Source: Ganoderma boninense
Taxonomy: Eukaryota > Basidiomycota > Agaricomycetes > Polyporales > Polyporaceae
Assembly: GCA_002900995.3 (NCBI GenBank)
Contig: CM035304.1
Span: forward strand, 5,658,134-5,722,133
Reading direction: 5' to 3'
Length of the DNA stretch: 64,000 nucleotides
In this document: positions 10,042-22,307 of the stretch, one piece after another
Layout of the letters: each line of letters starts with the position of its first letter
Position numbering within the stretch: position 1 is the stretch's first letter
The notes under the pieces: model-generated
The model's input: only the letters and a program-made list of their open reading frames with translations
Databases searched by the model: none
What the model was told of the DNA's origin: nothing
Program-made: the position numbers and the translations under genes

Positions 10042-12438
10042 ATGCGCCTTCTTGACGTCTGGACTGGACAGTTCGTAGAGAAAGACCCGAGACATCCAGA
10101 TACGAAGTATGCCATCTTATCGCACACCTGGGGCCGCGAAGGCGAGCAGACATACGAGGATCTGAGGAGCATCCAGAAACGATATGCTGCCCGACTCAAA
10201 CGACAATCTTCGAATAGCTCTCGTCAGCCCCAGGGCAAGCCGCCCTCGTCGACCAATTCTCACGAGGATGTAGCACCGCTCACCCCTTCCCAGACATTCC
10301 TACTCCTCACCCTTCTCCTCATCTTTCTCTCTCTCCTCTCCCCTCAGAACACGTTGAAAACCAAGCCCTCAGCCATACGGGGCTCACCGCCCTCCGCCCC
10401 CGCTGCATCTCCCCCCAATGCCTCGTCCCTGTCGGATAGCTCGCCTGAGGGCAACTGCGAGACGCCCCTCAGTCGTATCTGGGAAGACCACGAGCTCTCT
10501 CCCAAGATCAGGGAGGCGTGCAAGGTCGCGCGCGAGAACGGATATCACTACATCTGGATTGACTCTTGTTGCATCGACAAGACGAGTAGCTCCGAGCTGT
10601 CCGAGGCCATCAACTCGATGTACCACTGGTACAGCCGTTCGACCATGTGTTTCGCCTTCCTCGCAGATGTTCCGGATGGTGCAGACCACGAAGCGAAGGA
10701 CTCCGATTTCCGACGGAGCCGGTGGTTCACCCGTGGGTGGACGCTCCAGGAGCTCATTGCGCCCCTGCAAGTCGTGTTTCTCTCCATGAGTTGGACCCCC
10801 ATCGGGTCCAAGTCGTCTCTCGCGTCTCTCGTCACTGGGATCACCGGCATCCGCCACGATGCGCTACTGCGTATCGAACCTCTCAAAGAGTTCAGCGTCG
10901 CCCAACGCCTCTCATGGGCAGCGACGCGGGAGACGACGAGGGTGGAGGACCGGGCATACTCGCTTCTCGGAATCTTCGACATCAACATGCCCACTCTGTA
11001 CGGAGAGGGCCATGGTGGCTTCCGACGGCTGCAGGAGGAGATCCTGCGACGCATTCCAGACCAGACGATCTTTGCGTGGACTTCATTCTCGCTTGACTCG
11101 CCAACCGAGCATCGCGGCTTGGAGCTCGACAGCGCCACATTCCAGCAAGTATCGTATTCTCATGATATTCCGAGCCTTGACCGCTCCTCCCTCCTCGCCT
11201 CATCTCCAGATCTTTTCCGCGGCTGTGGCCGCATCGAACCGGTTTCCCGCGACGAAGTGGTTCGTCGACTTGAGCACGACCTTCCCGCCGCAGAGTACTA
11301 TTTCACCCCGCACGGGATACGCACTCATTTCGCCATGATTCCGTTCTCCGCATATTTCCCTGCAGGATATGTCACGGACCTCAAGAAGCATTTCCTGAAC
11401 TTCATCCCGCTGTCGCAGTGGTACCTAGCCGTCCTCGGATGCGAGCACCAAGACTACCCGGGACATCTCCTCGGGCGCGTCTGCTATACCCAGTGCTCCA
11501 GTAGCAGCACCATCGAATTCCCGTACTGCGGATTCGTCGAAATCAGCTTCCCGATGACGCCCTTCGACCCCAGCCGACCTTTCGAAATAGTGCTCCCGAC
11601 AACCCTTTTCGATCCCACCCGAAGATTCGACCTCCTCCCTCTGTCGCCTGCCAGCCTCAAGAACCTTTCTGAGCCTGAGATCCGAGTGGGAACGGTCTAC
11701 ATACCCCACGCAGAGGAGTACGACGGAGTGTTCGAGGTGATGCGCTGGACGCCGCACGATACGATCAAGATGGTGCTGCTGAAGAACACGCGCGACGAGC
11801 TCCGAGCCAAGGGGTACGATGTCGAGCTTCTTGTACCGGATCTCAGCCACCCAAACATCCATTCGCTCGTGCTGACCCATGCCGCACACACCATCGCCGT
11901 CGAGTTCCAGCACACTCTGAGCGACGGCCCCCGCCCCGACGACCAGAGGCTGACCGTCCGCAACAGGGTGACCGTCTCAGGCCATCCTCGTGGCACTTCC
12001 ATCATGCACTCTTCGCTGCCGTGGGCGAGAAGCTTGGGTTTCGGGGGAAGCCATATCGCAGTGGACCTTCCTGGTACTGGAGAGTTCTTGATGAGCAGCG
12101 AGCTGACCCTGGCAACGAAGGACCATTATGCCATTCACGTCGAGCTCCGACCGAAGTCCTCCACCCGGGAGTCCGAGCCTGTCAGGGGAAAGCTCGTCTT
12201 CGAGCAAAGGAAGCTAGAGATTGGACCTGGGGAAATGCGTGTTATCGGAGGGGCCGGTGCGAGCGGCAGTCTCGCACGCGCCCTCGAAGCTCGGACTCAG
12301 TGGAGACGGAAGTATGGACCTGGAGCTGGAGGAGAGCTGGATGCGTCCACGACGTGGAGGTTTGGTAGACGTGAGGCCGGAAATGCAAGTGCGGTCCTCG
12401 AAGAACGGCCTGGAGAGCATAGTGTTAGTGTTTCGTGA
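10042..12438 (+). CDS. HET-domain protein with hydrophobic insert, intact
   Basis: One open frame of 798 residues starting MRLLDVWTGQFVEKD, the usual paralogue N-terminus. HET blocks in order: YAILSHTW (23-30), IWIDSCCIDK (171-180), RGWTLQELIAP (231-241), and VEDRAYSLLGIFDINMPTLYGEG near 301-323, then a DUF8212-like region and a long C-terminal extension. The insert between the first two HET blocks contains LTPSQTFLLLTLLLIFLSLL (about 80-99), a run hydrophobic enough to span a membrane; paralogues carry the LTxSEVEAL module at this position. The C-terminal 60 residues are rich in Arg and Gly and differ from the other copies. It is probably a non-self recognition or cell-death protein. Membrane attachment is inference from hydrophobicity only; an unrecognised intron in this low-complexity stretch is the alternative. 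Confidence 0.92.
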   Translation: MRLLDVWTGQFVEKDPRHPDTKYAILSHTWGREGEQTYEDLRSIQKRYAARLKRQSSNSSRQPQGKPPSSTNSHEDVAPLTPSQTFLLLTLLLIFLSLLSPQNTLKTKPSAIRGSPPSAPAASPPNASSLSDSSPEGNCETPLSRIWEDHELSPKIREACKVARENGYHYIWIDSCCIDKTSSSELSEAINSMYHWYSRSTMCFAFLADVPDGADHEAKDSDFRRSRWFTRGWTLQELIAPLQVVFLSMSWTPIGSKSSLASLVTGITGIRHDALLRIEPLKEFSVAQRLSWAATRETTRVEDRAYSLLGIFDINMPTLYGEGHGGFRRLQEEILRRIPDQTIFAWTSFSLDSPTEHRGLELDSATFQQVSYSHDIPSLDRSSLLASSPDLFRGCGRIEPVSRDEVVRRLEHDLPAAEYYFTPHGIRTHFAMIPFSAYFPAGYVTDLKKHFLNFIPLSQWYLAVLGCEHQDYPGHLLGRVCYTQCSSSSTIEFPYCGFVEISFPMTPFDPSRPFEIVLPTTLFDPTRRFDLLPLSPASLKNLSEPEIRVGTVYIPHAEEYDGVFEVMRWTPHDTIKMVLLKNTRDELRAKGYDVELLVPDLSHPNIHSLVLTHAAHTIAVEFQHTLSDGPRPDDQRLTVRNRVTVSGHPRGTSIMHSSLPWARSLGFGGSHIAVDLPGTGEFLMSSELTLATKDHYAIHVELRPKSSTRESEPVRGKLVFEQRKLEIGPGEMRVIGGAGASGSLARALEARTQWRRKYGPGAGGELDASTTWRFGRREAGNASAVLEERPGEHSVSVS

Positions 12439-13189
12439 GCCGCGTGGGTGTATGCGCATACGTCGTGAATGACAGTGAATCCTTCAATAGGGCTTTTAAG
12501 ATGCGACCGAATGAACGTACCTATGCAATACATCGATCAATGGCCGGCATTCGCTCCGCCTTGTGTGGTGATCCCATCACGATATACGAAGACATCTGGC
12601 CCAAAAGTTGCCAAAGCTTGGATCATGAGGTGGCGCCCGCCATGGACTGTCTTGGACGAAACAAAGATTGGATGTGCACCTCGTTGGATATAACCGCTAT
12701 ATTCTTAGTCAAGAGTCACCCTGATCCATGTGCACTACCCAGAGAACACTAAAACCGACGACTAAGTGGAGCCGCGTCGTTCACGTTCCGGCATTTGCTA
12801 GCCTTGGTTTTGGACGACGAATGGAAACGGGGGCAAATACCACAGAGACTGAAGTTTGGGGCAGGGAATGAGCAGAGAGCTGGATTCCAGTTCGCTGCCC
12901 AAAAGTTGAAGGAAGAATAAAACAGCCCAGTACCCCATCAGAGGAAGTTGAAACTTGAGAGGAAAGATGAGCAAAGGAGAAAGGGACTACTCACTCGGCA
13001 ATGCCCGATACGGCGCTTACGTGATCAGTGGCCTAAGCTGGACTACATACCGTAACATACACTAGTAAGACAGCCGAAGACAGCGCATATATCGAGCCCA
13101 GCTTGATCGTAATCCACCACCTCTCCCTGAACTCCTAAGGCCTAAGGCCTCACAATCTCCACGACGGCCGCGCACCTGAACCACCGGCT
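12439..13189. other. Intergenic, no gene recognised
   Basis: This contains the 3' flank of the HET gene and the 5' flank of the first DUF4470 gene. No domain-bearing frame or structured repeat was seen. Confidence 0.5.
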
Positions 13190-16100
13190 ATGACGCGCAA
13201 ATTTCCAGCCAATGCGGCTGGAGTTGACGCGCCAGCGCTCAAGCAGAAGGGGAACGAGCATTTCAAGGCAGGAAAGATGGTGGAGTAAGTCACCTTTGTC
13301 TACAACTATGGCATCGTTTCTAATGTATCGCGGATAACTTTCCTCAAAAGAGCCATCAAATTGTACGGGCAGGTAGGCATGCAGGCAGCACGACGCTAGC
13401 GAAGGCGACCCATGGGCAGTGCGAGAAAGACGAAGCGATGCTGTTGCCATACATTTCAGCTAGAAAGTTCTGATCTAACCCATCTATGTCTCCTAGGCTC
13501 AGAAGGCAGACCCAAGCGATCCGGTTTACCCGTCGAATCAGAGCGCGGCCTTGTATGAAGTTGGCGATTACTCCGCGTGCGCAATCGCCGTCCTGCGAGC
13601 CTGGAATCTGATCCAAGGCAACCCGGACGCAAAATCTGACCTCATCGTGAGGCTCGCTTCGCGCCTGGCCAAGTCCCTCTGCCATGGCCTCCGCGTTGGA
13701 TCGATCACGACGGACTTCATTTCGTCGCGTAAGGAAGACATCATGTTCCTTCAAGAAGAGGCCTCAGGGAAACCATTAGCAAGCGTGAACGCTGCGAGCC
13801 AAGAGGAATTCGCTCGCGTCTGGGCGGAGTGGGAGTGCGTGAAGCTCGAGATGGAGGACTACTCGACAAAACGCGGAGCGTGTCTTCAGGGGCTGTCGAA
13901 GTTGCCGATGTTCGTCAAGCCACTGTGAGTGCTTATTCTTTCTCCTTGTACCCGGTGTTTGCAAGACCGGCCCTCATCCGTCTCTCAGGGATAAAACCCG
14001 CGAGTATTTTCTGGTACGCGAACTTTCGAGAGGCATCTACGGCGACTGACCATGCGCATAACAGATAGGGACAGACGATATCATCGACCTTACTGCAGGA
14101 TGGGGTAACGACTATCCGTACCCACTGGAGATCAACAAACTGTCCCCCCAGCGACTGTCGGACATCGGTTTCTTCTTCGGAGGTGTGGGAGACGGTGCGT
14201 TGGTGTTCACGCGGGCAGTACGAAGTGCTGACGTATCTTTACAGGCCGCCATGTGCTCGGGACGCTGTGTGGGCTTCGTCTCGCATTCGATAAGCTCTCA
14301 AAAGAAAAGAAGAAGCGTTTCCATGCCCATCTTACACTCCTCGACATCCATGAAGGTCAAATCGCTCGGCTCTTGCTGGTATTTGACCTGCTCCACACCT
14401 ACAACATCTGCAACGACGCGGAAGTTCGGGACGAGATCAAGGCGACGTTCATGTACCTTTTTGGCGGGCTAGCCATGCCCCCGTATTGCTCGGCCGCGTA
14501 AGCCCCTGCCATGCCCTTCCCGCGAGAGCGAATAGCTAACGCAGCTAGTGAAGATTGAAAACCATGATTAAACGGCTTCATCAATCCCTCTCCGCAAAGG
14601 ATGCCCGGGGCATGCCTTCAATGGTCCACGTCTCCCCTTCCTCCACAGGCCCCTTACTCAAGATCCTCGACTTCTGGACAAAGCTGAAGAAGTCGATCGT
14701 CACGATGCTCGACGGCCACCAGACGATGGATCCCGGCGAGAGCGCAGGCGCGCCCTTCGCGGGGTGGCTGCCCGGGAGCAACGGGATGCTCCGCGACGTG
14801 TACGAGTCGGGCCACAGCTCGGAGCGCGAGCAGATCAAGAACATGCTGCTCACCGCCGAGGACGAGCACCTGTACGAGTTCAAGCTCGTGCCCGAGGGCG
14901 GGACGCCGGACGACGCCCGCGCGATCATCAGGGCGAACCTGGAGTCGTTCACCGACACGTTCCAGAAGCTGTTCAGGCACGGGAAGGTGCTGATGCACGA
15001 GGAGGTGTGGTACAAGCGGTTCAAAGTGTTCTTCCCGCCACAGGAGCTGCTCGGCCGCCATGCGGGCTTCGAGGCGGCGATGAATGAGATCAGGGCTGCG
15101 AAGGAGCTGTCGCGGGATGCTGAAGACGAGGTTCGGTTCTTCGTTCCTCCAGAGATCATTGTGCGTTTGCGACCTGCTGACGCGGTGGTTTGACGTAGGT
15201 CTTCGATGAGCTCCTGGAGTGCTGGGAGCCCAACATCACGTTCTTCGTAGGCTGTCTCCATTGCTTACCACCGCTTGCCACTGATAAACATTGGACCAGG
15301 ACTTGAAAACCGCCGACCCGCAGGTGTACTCAGATGGTGACGGATACCCTAATCTCAATCTCGATATGTTCAGGATGACGAGCGATATCGATGTGTTCAA
15401 CCGCCGCAACGGACCGAGGGCGAAGGACTACCCCCGCACCGACGCGAATCTCCTCACGTCCGAGGCGTGCGGCCAGTGGTTCGAGGAGACTGCTGCGGTG
15501 CTGAAGGTCCTCGGGAAGAAGGTCGAGATTGAGCTCATTGTTGGTGGGCTTTCGGAGGAGCTGTGGAAGATGCAGTTAGGGGGCGACCCGGAGCGTCCAA
15601 AGGAGTTCCCTCGGAAGTTCACGCGGATGTGGTTGAGTAATGTTCCGTGAGTATTCAACTTCGCCCAAGATGACACATTGAGACGACAGCTTGACAGAGA
15701 CTACACACATGGAATTCTCAACATGGCCGTATGCGCGGTTCCTGCCCTACAAGATGATCCACAGGCAGCTGTTGCCTGCAACTCGCTCTTGAATACCGGA
15801 GCTTGGGCTAATGACGAACAGTTCATCCACACGTACGCTGATACGATCTTGAATGCTCCTCGCGCAGCTCAATCAGTACCTCTGCAGATATTCGCTCCTC
15901 CTTCCCGAGGAGGTGCCTCGCTATCTGGCGTGCCGACTGATCGACAATAGGCCGGTCATGGATATCCTTTCCCTTGGGTCTCAATCTTACCCTCGCCGCC
16001 CTCTCTCCGAGCTTGCTACGCGCGACGAGATCACGACCTGGCTGACGCGCCTGCTCTTCAACACCTTCATCCCCGGGCACACCAAGTTCCGCCCTGCGAA

Positions 16101-16863
16101 CGTCCGCCTCCCCCACAACCTCGTCGCCTTCTTCGCAGTCCTCATGTACCTCCACCACGCCGGCTATCCTGCGCATTGGCTCTCCGAGTTCCTCGCACGT
16201 GTCCTCAGCGGGAAGATGCACTCGGACATCCGCCAGTACGACGACTTCTACCCGATCCCCGTGACCGAGCGCACGGTGCGCGTGAAGCCGCGCACAGTCC
16301 GCACAGACCCGTGGCTCGTCGAGCTCGAGACCATCCTCGCGACGGCCTACCACGGCATCCCGTTCCCCGTCGCGACCGCGCTCCCGCCCGACTTCTCGCG
16401 TGACGCGTCCGATATCGCGCTGTGGGAGGTCGCGGCGCGGCCCGCGCAGCGCTTCTCGACGCGCCCGATGTTCAACTTCAGCTCGCCTCACGACCCGCGC
16501 GCGCAGCTGGTCGTCTACCGCTCGGACGCGGTGTCGGCGGGCACGCTCCTCGACGACATCCAGAAAGTGTTCGAGGGGCGCGCGACGCCCGCACCGGGGA
16601 CGTTCTTCGTGCTGACGGCGCTGGAATACGTTCATTATGTGGACCGGATACGGTTCAAGCTGAGCAGGCGGCGGGTTGAGAGGATGAGGCGGGAGAGCGG
16701 GAGGTGGTGCGCGATGGCGTACCGCAATGATACGCTGCAGCAAGGTGAGTTGACAAGTCCTCGAGGGACATTTGTGCGACGTGTTTATGCTAATGTCCTT
16801 GTGCTCGCAGCGACTTTGCCTGTCCCGGTCCAGAAGTGGGTACTTGTCAATGAGAACGAATGA
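13190..16863 (+). CDS. TPR/DUF4470 protein, 12 exons (copy 1 of tandem pair)
   Basis: Exons 13190-13284, 13351-13372, 13497-13924, 13989-14013, 14065-14194, 14245-14497, 14554-15160, 15199-15246, 15300-15646, 15698-15832, 15888-16744 and 16811-16863 join in frame to 3000 nt (999 residues). All introns are 38-124 nt with GT-AG ends. The N-terminus is TPR-like (ALKQKGNEHFKAGKMVEAIK, then ADPSDPVYPSNQSAALYEVG). A DUF4470 block follows, with DIIDLTAGWGNDYPYPLEIN and IGFFFGGVGDGRHVLGTL. DUF4470 is also found at the N-terminus of dynein assembly factor 3, but these long fungal proteins have no proven function. The C-terminal half (LLLPEEVPRYLACR, ATAYHGIPFPVATALP) is shared with the neighbour and unassigned. 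Exon phases equal those of the next gene, which supports both models. Confidence 0.88.
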
Positions 16864-17241
16864 AGACGGATGAAGCCGCGAAGTGCTTCTTAACATGTAC
16901 GATTTGCATAAGTATATACGCCAGTTAGTATCCGAGTTGCAGCGTCCTAATAGTGCTACGCGTATGTAATTTTTCTGCTAGTTTTCCTCCTGGACATATA
17001 TGTGTATGTACGGTGAACTATTTGAGATGAATGTGTGCAGCCAGCACGAGCTTTGTAGTGTGTTCTTCAAAGACAAGGATAAGTAGTCGAAGGGCGAGAC
17101 CCCTGAGCCATGTTAGCGCCCATCGCCGCGTCGCGTCGCGCACTTACCCTCGCCTGTCTCTGACCACGACCACGACCATCCCGGGTCCCCGCATTGTCGA
17201 GATTCCTCCTCAGTTCTGTTTTTTTATCTTCACGCGTGAAT
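16864..17241. other. Short intergenic spacer between the DUF4470 pair
   Basis: 378 bases separate the stop of copy 1 from the start of copy 2. It holds no open frame of note; the segment just before the second start is C/T-rich, as is common ahead of fungal start codons. Confidence 0.5.
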
Positions 17242-20200
17242 ATGGCCAACGCTGTCTCCCTCAAACAGCGGGGAAACGAACTGTTCAAAGCTGGACGATT
17301 GACTGAGTGAGCTCGGATTTCGAATGCAATCTTACCGCTGTACACGATTGACTCCGTTCCTAAAGGGCTGCAGAGCTGTACGAAAAGGTGAATTCTCGTT
17401 CAGTGGTTTAAGAGCCTAGTTCTCGACACTCCTTGACGGTCCAAGAGGAGTGAGGGACTTCACTGCGACGACCACTAGCCTTCATCCAACGCAGCCGCCA
17501 TGTGCTATCCCGACGTTCACCAAGCTGATTCTGTCGTGTTGTAGGCAGAAAAGGCTGATATCAATGACCCTGTCTACCCTTCGAACCTCAGCGCAGCGCT
17601 ATACGAGATCGGAGACTACTCGAAATGCGTAGACGCGGTGGTGCGCTCTTGGGACAAGCTGAAGGACAAGCCCGACGCGAAGCCGGACTTGATCGTCAGG
17701 CTGTCGACGCGCCTTGCCAAGTCGCTCTGCCACGGTGTTCGCTCGGGAACGATCTCACAGGGCTCTCTCGCGAAGTACAAGGAAGATATCATGCTCCTGC
17801 AAGAGGCCGCTGCCGAGCGGCCTGCGAGCGCGGCGGCTGGTGAGGAACACGGGCGAGTATGGGAGGATTGGGAGACGGTGAAGCTGGAGATGGACGACTA
17901 TGCGAAGAAAGGCGAAGCATGTCTCGGCGGATTGTCTCGTTTGCCCCTGTTCGTGAAGTCGCTGTGAGTACGTTCTCTTTGATGTCTTAATACTCACCGC
18001 ATTGATTGCCTCGCTCCCATTCAGAGACCATGCTAGAGAATTCTTCTCGGTAAGCATCATCTCCGCTGATTTCCCTTTTGCTTGCATATAACTATACACC
18101 AGATGGGGCAAGATGAGATTATTGATCTTACTCGCGGATGGGGGCCTCGCGACAAGTACCCCCTGGATCTCGTCAAGCTCCCTGAACACCAACTTTCAGA
18201 GGTCGCTTTTCTCTTCGGAGGTGTTGGAGACGGTATGAGCATCTACACCACGTATCGTGCTTGAATCTGATGCTCTTCACCAAGGTCGCCACGTCCTCGG
18301 TACCCTGTCCGGATTGTACGAGGCATACAAGAAGCTTCCCGCGAGGAAGAAGGCCAAGTTCAAGGCTCATCTCACGTTGCTAGATATCCACGACGGGACG
18401 ATGGCTAGAGACCTTTGCCTTCTTACGCTCCTTGACCAGCTCAACGGCACTACGGATCCCATCGCAAAGGCTGAAATCCAGGCTACGCTCATGTACATGT
18501 TTTGCGGTGCAGTGATGCCGTCGTACTGCTACGACAGGTGAGTGTGGCTGGGATGATCATCTGGTGGTACTACGCTGACGCGTCGGCTTAGGCTCATGGG
18601 TGTTATCGATAAGCTCCGTGAGCGGCTCTCCAAACATCCAGACAACCAGCCCGCTTGGCTACACGTCGTCTCCGACACCATACCGGCCGTAGTGGCGATC
18701 CTGGACTACTGGAGGAGCACAACCAAGTCCGTCCGAAAGATGCTCGAGGCGCACGAATGCATAAACCCGGCGGAAGACCCAACCTCGTTCGGATACGACG
18801 TGTCGTCGATCCCCGGCGCGAACGCGGACTTCCAGAAGGTCGTCAACCAGAACATGAACGCCGAACGCGATATGTTCAGGAAGACGCTCCTCAGCATGTC
18901 CGAGCCCCAACTCGACAAGATGATGTTGCCTCTGCTGCCGCCTAACGCATCTATGAGCGCGAAGCGCGCCTTCGTACAGGAGAATATCGACATGTTGGTG
19001 GACGGGTTTATGCGGGTATGCGGGGGAGGAAAGGTGCCCATGTACGAGCAGGTGTGGTATCGCAGCGTGAAGGCGTTTTTCCCACCCAAGGAGCTGCGCG
19101 ACCGGCATCCGTGCTTCGAGGACACCTTTACGCAGGCCTCGAATTGGGACAAGTTCACGCCAGCTGTGGAACGCCAGGTGAGGGTACACCCCGTATGTGC
19201 GTGCGTCGAAGAAAGTTTAACTCACTGGCGTCCCCGCTCAGGTCAAACAACATATCGAACGCGAGTGGAAGACAAACATTACCCTTTTCGTGAGTGACAA
19301 TGGTAGCCTGAGACATGTTGTCCGCGGGCTCTGACGGCGCCGCATCGACAGGACTTCAGCCACGCTCATCCGCGCTATCACCCCGACAGAGATGGTTTCC
19401 CGAACCTCAGGCTCAACGTGTTCGATATCGTTTCCGTCTTCGATGGCTTCAATCGGCGCAACGATCCCAAGGGTAGCGACTCCCTGGGCATTGGTAAAGG
19501 CGGGAAGAAGCTGCTCGCCTGGGAGGTCTGCGGCGCGTTTTTCGGAGAGGCTGCCGCGGCGCTGAAAGGTTTGGAGTCGCGGGTGACCCTAGAGCTCATT
19601 TGTGGCGGGCTGTCGGAGGAGCTGGCGAAGATGCGCTTCAAGGGCGACGTGACCCGGCCGGCTGCCTTCCCGCGGAAGTACACGAGAATGTGGCTGAGCA
19701 ATGTCCCGTGAGCGGTCCTTTCTGATACGTGTGTTTGCTTTCTGAACGGCTGTGACTACAAAGGGACTACACGCATGGACCGATGAACATGATCTTGTAC
19801 GTCGTCCCGAACCTGCAAGATCACCCGCAAGCAGCAGTTGCCTGTAACTGCCTCTTCAACACGGGCGCATGGGGTGGAGATGCGGAATTCGTCCACACGT
19901 GAGTATGGACGCATGCCTGGTAGCCCATGTTATGGTTATTCACATCTATTTAGGTACACGCTGTTGCTCCCAGAAGAAGTACCACGTTACCTAGGATGTC
20001 CGATTAAAGTATGCCAGCCCGTCATGGAGGTCATCGTCCTCGGGTCACAGCCATTTCCTCGACCACTCTCCGAGCTTGCGACGCGCGAAGAGCTCACCGC
20101 GTGGCTCACGCGTACGCTCTTCAACACCCTCATCCCTGGGCTCTCAGGATTGCGCCCTTCGCAGATTCGCTTACCCCACAACCTCGTCGCGTTCTTCGGC

Positions 20201-20931
20201 CTCCTCATGTACCTCCACCGTGTCGGCTACCCCGGACATTGGCTCTCCGACTTCCTATCGCGCGTCCTCAGCGGGCGCATGCTCTCCGACATCGTCCCCT
20301 ACCAGGAGATGTACCCGATCCCGATCAATGAGCGCCATCGACGCGTGCAGCCACGGCGCGTCCGCACCGACCCGTGGCTCGTCGAGTTCGAGACGATCAT
20401 CGCGACGGCGTACTACGCGATCCCCTTTCCCGTCACGAGCGCGCTGCCCGCGGACTTCTCGCGCGACGCGCAGGACATCGCGCTGTGGGAGGTGCGGGTG
20501 CAGCCCCCGGCGGACTTCTGGCACCACCCGTCGATGCAGTACAGCACGGGAGACGAGCCGCGCGCGCAGCTTCTGTTCTACCGCGCGGACCTGGTTTCCG
20601 CGAGCACGCCGATAGACGAGATCGAGCGCATCTTCGAGGGCGACGCCACACCCGCGCCCGGGACGTTCTTCGTGCTCACCGCGGTGGAGCACGTGCAGTA
20701 CGACGAGTGCGTGCGGTTCAGGCTGAGCAAGCGGCGGGTCGAGCGGATGCGAAGGGAGAAGTGGAGCATGCTGGCGTACCGCAACGACAGCGCGCAGCGA
20801 GGTGAGTTTTTCTCTGGAACGTGGATCTTCCGATCTTTCCTCTGCTGACCGAGTCGTCCTCGCCGGTAGCGACGAGACCAGTCCCCGTTCAGCTGTGGAA
20901 ACAGCTTCAAGGCGACGATGGATCCCCCTAA
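17242..20931 (+). CDS. TPR/DUF4470 protein, 12 exons (copy 2 of tandem pair)
   Basis: Exons 17242-17306, 17366-17387, 17545-17963, 18025-18049, 18103-18232, 18285-18537, 18592-19177, 19242-19289, 19352-19707, 19764-19898, 19954-20801 and 20870-20931 join in frame to 2949 nt (982 residues). Exons 2, 4, 5, 6, 8 and 10 have exactly the same length as in copy 1. The start MANAVSLKQRGNELFKAG is TPR-like, followed by ADINDPVYPSNLSAALYEIG; the DUF4470 block reads DEIIDLTRGWGPRDKYPLDL and VAFLFGGVGDGRHVLGTLSG. The C-terminus (TLLLPEEVPRYLGC, ATAYYAIPFPVTSALP, PVPVQLWKQLQ) parallels copy 1. The protein is probably cytosolic since no signal peptide or membrane segment is visible. Its function is unknown. 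Confidence 0.9.
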
Positions 20932-22307
20932 GTAGTGTACTTATTATGAGCACATACCGTCTCCATACCTCCGAGACAACCGGAAACGGGTAAATAGCAT
21001 ACTTCCTGGTGAGTTTTAGTGCTTCCGCGTCCTCGCCCATACGAGCTGATCCCGACTCGGAGTCGACGGCATTCAGGTTCCGGGTCGCTAATATCGTCGT
21101 TACCGCCACTTGACTTTCCGAGGACTGTTCCACTCACATCGGATCGCCTTCATTGCGCCACCCTTGATGCGCGTGGCATCGGGGGTTGGAGTGAGTCTCT
21201 TGGCTTCGTCGTGCTTGGAGATTCTTGGACGCTTCCGATACTTGGGTAGTGAGATCTGCCTAGACGCCCGTGATTTCTGGCCCGGGCTTCTCGGGGCATC
21301 TCCACTAGCTGAATACTTCTCCACTGTAGCCATTCCAACAGTCAATTCCAGCGAGATGTCTACAGATATGTCAATTTCAAACCGCGGTAGATAGAGAATC
21401 GAGATGGCTGCATCTCGGAGGTAGATATCGATCATCCAATGCACCAGTTTTACCCCGCAAATTGTGCAAGGTACATACTGGATGCCGTCTCGCGCCGACG
21501 TCGGGCTCGTATAGCGGATCGACGGTAGAATGGTTATCTCCCCATATTGGCCATAAAGGTTAAACGCGTCCTTTTTCCTGGTGCCTGGATGCGCGCTCCA
21601 AGCAGCACTGTACTGACGCGTGTTGCGACCAGCTTGACACTCCCTGACACACACACCCGCCCTTTCATCCATCCCCCCACTCAAGCCCGCTCACCAGCGA
21701 GCAAGTAAGTACAGTAAGTACCATCAGAATTTTCAGCAACTGTTCTACCGACACGTGTCGTCTTGTATCTTGGTGTTCGTTCCATCAATCGTATTTTCCT
21801 TCTAAATAGCATGACATTTGACGTGATCGAATCGCGAAGAGTCAGCCAGGTCCAAGAACTACCCCGCGCGGAGTCAGGGCTAGTCAGGGATGCATACCAC
21901 TGGCTACCACTGGTCGTTCCCTCTTCGCCTGCCGAACGAGGCGCATTCCCGCTGTCCAGCGGTCCAGACAGTCTTGGGGCGACAACGATGCAACGGTCGA
22001 CTGTAGCCTTAAACGGCGATGCGGCCCTGGGCACAGAAGTCTGGCCCCCGGCGACGACTATTAGAAATTCCTCCACTCCCGCGGCCACTCCCATTTTCGT
22101 TGTTGGATACCCGACGGCCCAACCTCTTCTTTAATCATCCCCATGGGGCCGGATCGCTTCCGCTCCTGCTTTCCTCCCCACACTACTCGGTCTGGAGTCT
22201 TCTGCGAGTCTGAGTGTGGGCCCCATACACCCCCTGCACGAACACCCACCTCAGGCTGTAGACTCCCTCAGTAGCAGGCTCGCCAAGTTTCCGTCCCCGG
22301 TGACAAA
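20932..22307. other. Intergenic, no supported gene
   Basis: The longest frame is 21100-21684 on the minus strand (194 residues). It has no recognisable domain and a composition unlike the neighbouring genes, so I do not call it. The last 200 bases before 22308 are C-rich and may be promoter of the membrane protein gene. Confidence 0.45.

Noticed and set aside
21100..21684. 194-residue minus-strand open frame
   Set aside because: No recognised domain, composition unlike the confirmed genes, and no supporting splice sites or conserved start context.
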